A DNA stretch of 9,930 nucleotides. Origin: Sphingomonadaceae bacterium. Its GTDB lineage: Bacteria; Pseudomonadota; Alphaproteobacteria; Sphingomonadales; Sphingomonadaceae. The translations under genes were made by a program, and so were the position numbers. The notes under the pieces were generated by a model, which saw only the letters and a program-made list of their open reading frames with translations, had not been told where the DNA came from and did not search any database. Positions 6,213-9,930 of the stretch are shown here, in pieces (positions within the stretch are counted from its first letter, which is position 1; the number at the start of each line of letters is the position of its first letter). The DNA is taken from contig JAHDXX010000057.1 in NCBI GenBank assembly GCA_023384025.1, positions 5,088 to 15,017 on the forward strand, in the 5' to 3' direction.

Positions 6213-8393
6213 ATGGCCACTCTTATGCTGGGGGCGCTTGGCACCCTCGTCGGCGGCCCGATTGGCGGAGCGATCGGTGCCTTGGCCGGCCGACAGGTCG
6301 ATGCGTTGCTGTTCAAGCCCTCCGGGCGCGAAGGCCCGCGCCTGAAAGACCTTGCGCTGAGTACATCGAGCTATGGCTCGGCCATTCCCATGGTCTTCGG
6401 CAGGGCGCGGGTCGGCGGCAGCATCATCTGGGCCACCGACCTGGTCGAGAACCGCTCGACCAGCGGCGGCGGCAAAGGGCGACCGAAGGTGACCAGCTTT
6501 GCCTACAGCAGCTCGTTCGCGGTGGCTGTTTCCAGCCGTCCGATCAGGCGGATCGGGCGGATCTGGGCAGACGGGCAACTGGTCAGGGGGGAAGCGGGTG
6601 ATCTGAAGGTCGGCGGCAGCTTGCGGGTTTACACAGGCGAGGCGGACCAGCCGGTCGATCCACTACTTGCCGCCGCTTCGCCCGGCGGCCTCAGCCCGGC
6701 CTATCGTGGCTGCGCCTATGTGGTGTTCGAGGACCTGCAACTGGCCGATTTCGGCAACCGCCTGCCCGCGCTTTCATTCGAAGTCTTCGCGGATGACGAC
6801 CCGCTGGACCTCGCCAGCCTGATGGAGGGCGTCGTTGACCCGGGCCGGATCGAAGCCGCGCTGCCCGGTCTCGAAGGCTTCGAGCTGACCGGCGGCACCT
6901 TGCGCGACGTGCTGGGCCTGCTCGACACGTTCTACCCGGTCGTCGTCGATGTGTCCGACACTGGTCTCGTGATCCGGTCACAGGGCCATGCCGGGCCCGC
7001 GGCACCGGTCGCAAACGGTCTGCTCGCAAGCGTTGGCGACGATGATTTCGGCCGGCAGACCGGCCAGTTGCTCCTGCGTGATGATGCCGCACGGCCAGTG
7101 CCGGGCGCTGTTCGCTATTATGACCCGGCGCGCGACTACCAACCGGGGGTGCAACGCAGCGAAGGCGGGGCTTCGCAGGATTCCGGCACGCTGGAATTTC
7201 CTGCAGTGCTGGCTTCGCAGACCGCGCGCGGCCTGTTGCAGGCAGCCTATGTGCGCCAGTCAAGCGGCACCACGCAGCTGCGAATCCGGACTGCTGCCAT
7301 CGATCCGGCAATCGCACCGGGCAAGACAGTGACCCTGTCGGAAACGGTCGGCACATGGGTCGTGGCCGATTGGGAATGGCGCGACAGCGGCATTGAGCTC
7401 TCGCTCGAGCGCGTGCGACACTTCGGCGCGAACCTGGCATCGGCAGACCCCGGGCAGTTTCCCGCCCCGCCTGACCTGTCCGATTCGCCGAGCGCACTGT
7501 TCGCATTCGAACTGCCGCTCGACGGCATGGCAACGCCTGACAGCCCGCGTCGCTACCTTGCCGCCAGTGCGCAAAGCGCCGGCTGGCGAGGGGCGCAATT
7601 GCTGGCAGACGACGGAGCGGGCTTCACCCCGGTCGGATCGAGCGGACGGATCCGCGCAACCGTCGGCCAGACCTTGACCGCTCTGCCCGCCTCACAAGGT
7701 TTCGTTCTGGAACGACTGGCGAGTGTCGAGATCGCCTTGCTGGGCACAGACATGATGCTGGCGGCGAGCAGCGAGCGCGGGCTGGCGCAGGGGGCAAACC
7801 GCATGCTGCTCGGCGACGAAGTGATCCAGTTCCTGACCCCGGTTCCACTGGGCGAGGGTCGCTGGCGGCTCGACGGGCTGCTGCGGGGGCGCGGCGGGAC
7901 CGAGGCTGCCGCACAGCGCGGCCATGTTCCCGGCACTACGGCCATTCTGCTTGACGATGCCCTCATGCCGATCGACGGGCTGGCGCCCGCAGCCCTTGGC
8001 GCGGAGAGTTTTGCCGCCATCGGCCTCGCCGACCCGGAACCGTCGGAAGCGACGCTGACCAATCGGGGCGCCAGCCTGCGTCCGCTCCATCCAGTGCACC
8101 CGCGACTGCGCATGCTCCCCGATGGCACCTTGCAGCTTTCGTGGACCCGCCGTGCCCGCGGCGCATGGCTATGGAACGACGGGGTCGATGTGCCGCTCGT
8201 CGAACAGGCCGAGAGGTACCTGGTCGGCGCCGGTCCGACCGATCACCCCGTGCGCGTATGGGAGACCGGCACCGCCGGGATCGATCTTGGCCCTTCCGAT
8301 TACCAGGATCTCGCACCCGGCACTACCGTGTGGGTCCAGCAGATCGGCAGCCATGCTCTGTCCGATCCGGTCCTTCTCCACATCCTGCCCTGA
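6213..8393 (+). CDS. GTA tail tip / host-interaction protein (g15-like), without the TIM-barrel domain
   Basis: This 726-aa protein corresponds to RcGTA gp15, the large central tip protein. Residues 1-34 are Gly-rich and hydrophobic (MATLMLGALGTLVGGPIGGA). They are followed by IPMVFGRARVGGSIIWATDL, RRIGRIWADGQLV, AYRGCAYVVFEDLQL (from about 163) and LSFEVF ending at residue 192. These closely track the RcGTA N-terminus. From about 215 it runs straight into the phage-tail domain (GGTLRDVLGLLDTFYPVVVD), and the C-terminal part has the family signature LLRGRGGTE (556-564). RcGTA gp15 is about 1,300 aa and has a TIM-barrel domain between the first two parts; that insert is absent here. The start ATG 6213 follows AAAGG at 6199-6203. 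An ATG at 6208 is in another frame, and 6069 lies inside g14. Confidence 0.9.
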   Translation: MATLMLGALGTLVGGPIGGAIGALAGRQVDALLFKPSGREGPRLKDLALSTSSYGSAIPMVFGRARVGGSIIWATDLVENRSTSGGGKGRPKVTSFAYSSSFAVAVSSRPIRRIGRIWADGQLVRGEAGDLKVGGSLRVYTGEADQPVDPLLAAASPGGLSPAYRGCAYVVFEDLQLADFGNRLPALSFEVFADDDPLDLASLMEGVVDPGRIEAALPGLEGFELTGGTLRDVLGLLDTFYPVVVDVSDTGLVIRSQGHAGPAAPVANGLLASVGDDDFGRQTGQLLLRDDAARPVPGAVRYYDPARDYQPGVQRSEGGASQDSGTLEFPAVLASQTARGLLQAAYVRQSSGTTQLRIRTAAIDPAIAPGKTVTLSETVGTWVVADWEWRDSGIELSLERVRHFGANLASADPGQFPAPPDLSDSPSALFAFELPLDGMATPDSPRRYLAASAQSAGWRGAQLLADDGAGFTPVGSSGRIRATVGQTLTALPASQGFVLERLASVEIALLGTDMMLAASSERGLAQGANRMLLGDEVIQFLTPVPLGEGRWRLDGLLRGRGGTEAAAQRGHVPGTTAILLDDALMPIDGLAPAALGAESFAAIGLADPEPSEATLTNRGASLRPLHPVHPRLRMLPDGTLQLSWTRRARGAWLWNDGVDVPLVEQAERYLVGAGPTDHPVRVWETGTAGIDLGPSDYQDLAPGTTVWVQQIGSHALSDPVLLHILP

Positions 8394-8421
8394 CCAACTT
8401 TCTCGTGGGAGCAATGCCATC

Positions 8422-8880
8422 ATGCCCGATCCGCTCGTTTTCCCGGACACCAGTCCGCGCCATGACCTGCCCTTCCTGTTCGCCGGACAGGCCCAGAAGG
8501 AGATGTTCGTGAACGAGGCCTTCGCCCGCCTCGACCTGCTCGCCCAGCCAAGCGTGGTCGCCGAACTTGCCGCACCCCCGGCAGATCCGCAGCCCGGCCA
8601 ATGCTGGCTGGTCGGGCAGCAGGCCTCTGGCAACTGGAGTGGCGCGGATGGCTGCCTTGCCGGCTGGATCGCTGGCGCCTGGCACATCGTCCATCCGACC
8701 CCGGGCATGACTGTCTGGGACACGGCCACCGGGCAACGTCTGACCTGGGACGGCAGCTGGCGCAGGCCAGTCCCTCCCCCATTGCCTGCTGGAGGCACTA
8801 CAATCGATTCGGAAGCGCGGACTGCCCTGGCGCAGCTGTTCCAGGCGCTGCGCGAGGCAGGGATTCTGCCCGCACCTTGA
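8422..8880 (+). CDS. DUF2793 tail fibre-like protein
   Basis: This 152-aa protein matches the DUF2793 family. It has an N-terminal PRHDLPFLFAGQAQKEMFVN segment with NEAFARLDLLAQPSV, then PGQCWLVGQQASGNWSG and GCLAGWIAGAWHIVHPTPG with VWDTATGQRLTWDGSW, a repeated Trp/Gly beta pattern. A proline-rich hinge and a C-terminal helix (ARTALAQLFQALREAGI) complete it. In Rhodobacter capsulatus a DUF2793 protein encoded away from the main cluster (rcc00171) serves as a GTA tail fibre. Here the gene follows g15 by 28 bases with its own GGGAG at 8407-8411, so it is probably the last gene of the same unit. The ATG at 8422 is the first Met before the conserved region. Its inferred role is a short fibre at the baseplate. 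It lacks a long receptor-binding C-terminal domain. Confidence 0.82.
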   Translation: MPDPLVFPDTSPRHDLPFLFAGQAQKEMFVNEAFARLDLLAQPSVVAELAAPPADPQPGQCWLVGQQASGNWSGADGCLAGWIAGAWHIVHPTPGMTVWDTATGQRLTWDGSWRRPVPPPLPAGGTTIDSEARTALAQLFQALREAGILPAP

Positions 8881-8898
8881 GCGGAACCAATTGACAAC

Positions 8899-8970
8899 AG
8901 CGGCATTAGAACGGATGGGACATGCAGATTTGTTGCTTTTGCGCCCTTTTCGGGGGGCTTTAGCGGCATT
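8899..8970 (+). repeat. 9-bp direct repeat AGCGGCATT, two copies
   Basis: AGCGGCATT occurs at 8899-8907 and again at 8962-8970. The copies start 63 bp apart, close to six turns of B-DNA, so they lie on the same face of the helix upstream of the OmpA gene. This could be a regulator-binding pair or chance. No regulator can be named. Confidence 0.3.
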
Positions 8971-8998
8971 CTTGCAACACTTCTGGCCCAAAGGCTGC

Positions 8999-9027
8999 TT
9001 GCCTCGGGCAGGTGGAAAAGTTAGAAA
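8999..9027 (+). promoter_or_regulatory. Weak candidate promoter for the OmpA-family gene
   Basis: TTGCCT (8999-9004) and TAGAAA (9022-9027) are separated by 17 bases, each matching four of six positions of the general bacterial -35 and -10 boxes. The transcript would carry a leader of about 40 bases with a strong AAGGGGAA ribosome-binding site at 9058-9065, 7 bases before the ATG at 9073. The boxes are imperfect; the gene needs some promoter in this gap if it is independent of the GTA operon. Confidence 0.3.
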
Positions 9028-9072
9028 ACACCAGCTCGGTGGCTCAATTTTCGCTAAAAGGGGAAATACATA

Positions 9073-9930
<858 letters not shown>

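Larger units (their letters stand above)
8881..9072 (+). other. AT-richer spacer between the GTA cluster and the OmpA gene
   Basis: This 192-bp gap separates the GTA cluster from the next gene and is visibly richer in A and T than its surroundings. It holds a 9-bp direct repeat, a weak promoter-like pair and a short hairpin at 8998-9012, all listed or discussed elsewhere. I see no convincing rho-independent terminator: the best candidate, GCCC/GGGC at 8943-8958 followed by TTT, is short. A 60-codon frame from TTG 8891 has no recognisable features. Confidence 0.6.

Noticed and set aside
1..8880. Interpretation as a complete active prophage
   Set aside because: No integrase, repressor, replication, lysis or attachment sites are visible, and gene families and order match an RcGTA-type cluster. 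The upstream part is outside the window, so this is not absolute.
8891..8896. Perfect TTGACA resembling a -35 box
   Set aside because: No acceptable -10 sequence lies 15-19 bases downstream.
8943..8961. Possible terminator (GCCC/GGGC hairpin followed by TTT)
   Set aside because: The stem is only four pairs with an eight-base loop and three T, too weak to call a terminator.

Overview
The window looks like the chromosome of a high-GC alphaproteobacterium, most likely a sphingomonad of the Erythrobacteraceae type. Most of it (about 1-8880) is the tail-encoding half of a gene transfer agent (GTA) cluster of the Rhodobacter capsulatus (RcGTA) kind. All genes are on the plus strand, and most are coupled by ATGA or GTGA overlaps or gaps of only a few bases. 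The family calls rest on protein motifs and on gene order, which matches RcGTA g6 to g15. Capsid and packaging genes (g1-g5) would lie upstream, outside the window. No integrase, repressor or lysis gene is seen, which fits a GTA better than an intact prophage.

Layout: 1-411 is the 3' end of the g6 head-tail adaptor. 408-581 is a tiny Arg/Ala-rich protein in the g7 (stopper) slot. 585-977 is the g8 tail terminator (DUF3168). 978-1156 is a gene gap filled by a small palindromic repeat element. 1157-1564 is the g9 major tail (tube) protein. 1561-1884 and 1881-2075 are two tail-assembly chaperone-like genes. 2068-2655 is a short tape measure. 2667-4988 is a 773-aa fusion of a large carbohydrate-active-looking module to the usual g12 distal tail protein (DUF2460). 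4985-5800 is the g13 hub (DUF2163). 5797-6207 is the g14 NlpC/P60 cell-wall peptidase. 6213-8393 is the g15 tail tip protein. 8422-8880 is a DUF2793 tail-fibre-like protein. Together these would build the neck, a short non-contractile tail, and a baseplate that recognises and locally digests the recipient envelope.

The most notable feature is a domain rearrangement. The g15 protein is only about 726 aa and seems to lack the TIM-barrel glycosidase-like domain that RcGTA g15 carries. The g12 protein has instead gained about 564 N-terminal residues, with a beta-rich region followed by a TIM-barrel-like region containing GEPWW and LEDYDW motifs. The g12 core starts at an internal Met with a purine-rich Shine-Dalgarno-like stretch before it, as if a stand-alone gene had been fused.

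After a 192-bp, more AT-rich spacer, a separate gene starts at 9073. It encodes an OmpA-family outer-membrane protein with a signal peptide, a beta-barrel, a run of 25 prolines and the start of the peptidoglycan-binding OmpA domain, and it is cut off by the window end. It is probably a host gene outside the GTA cluster.
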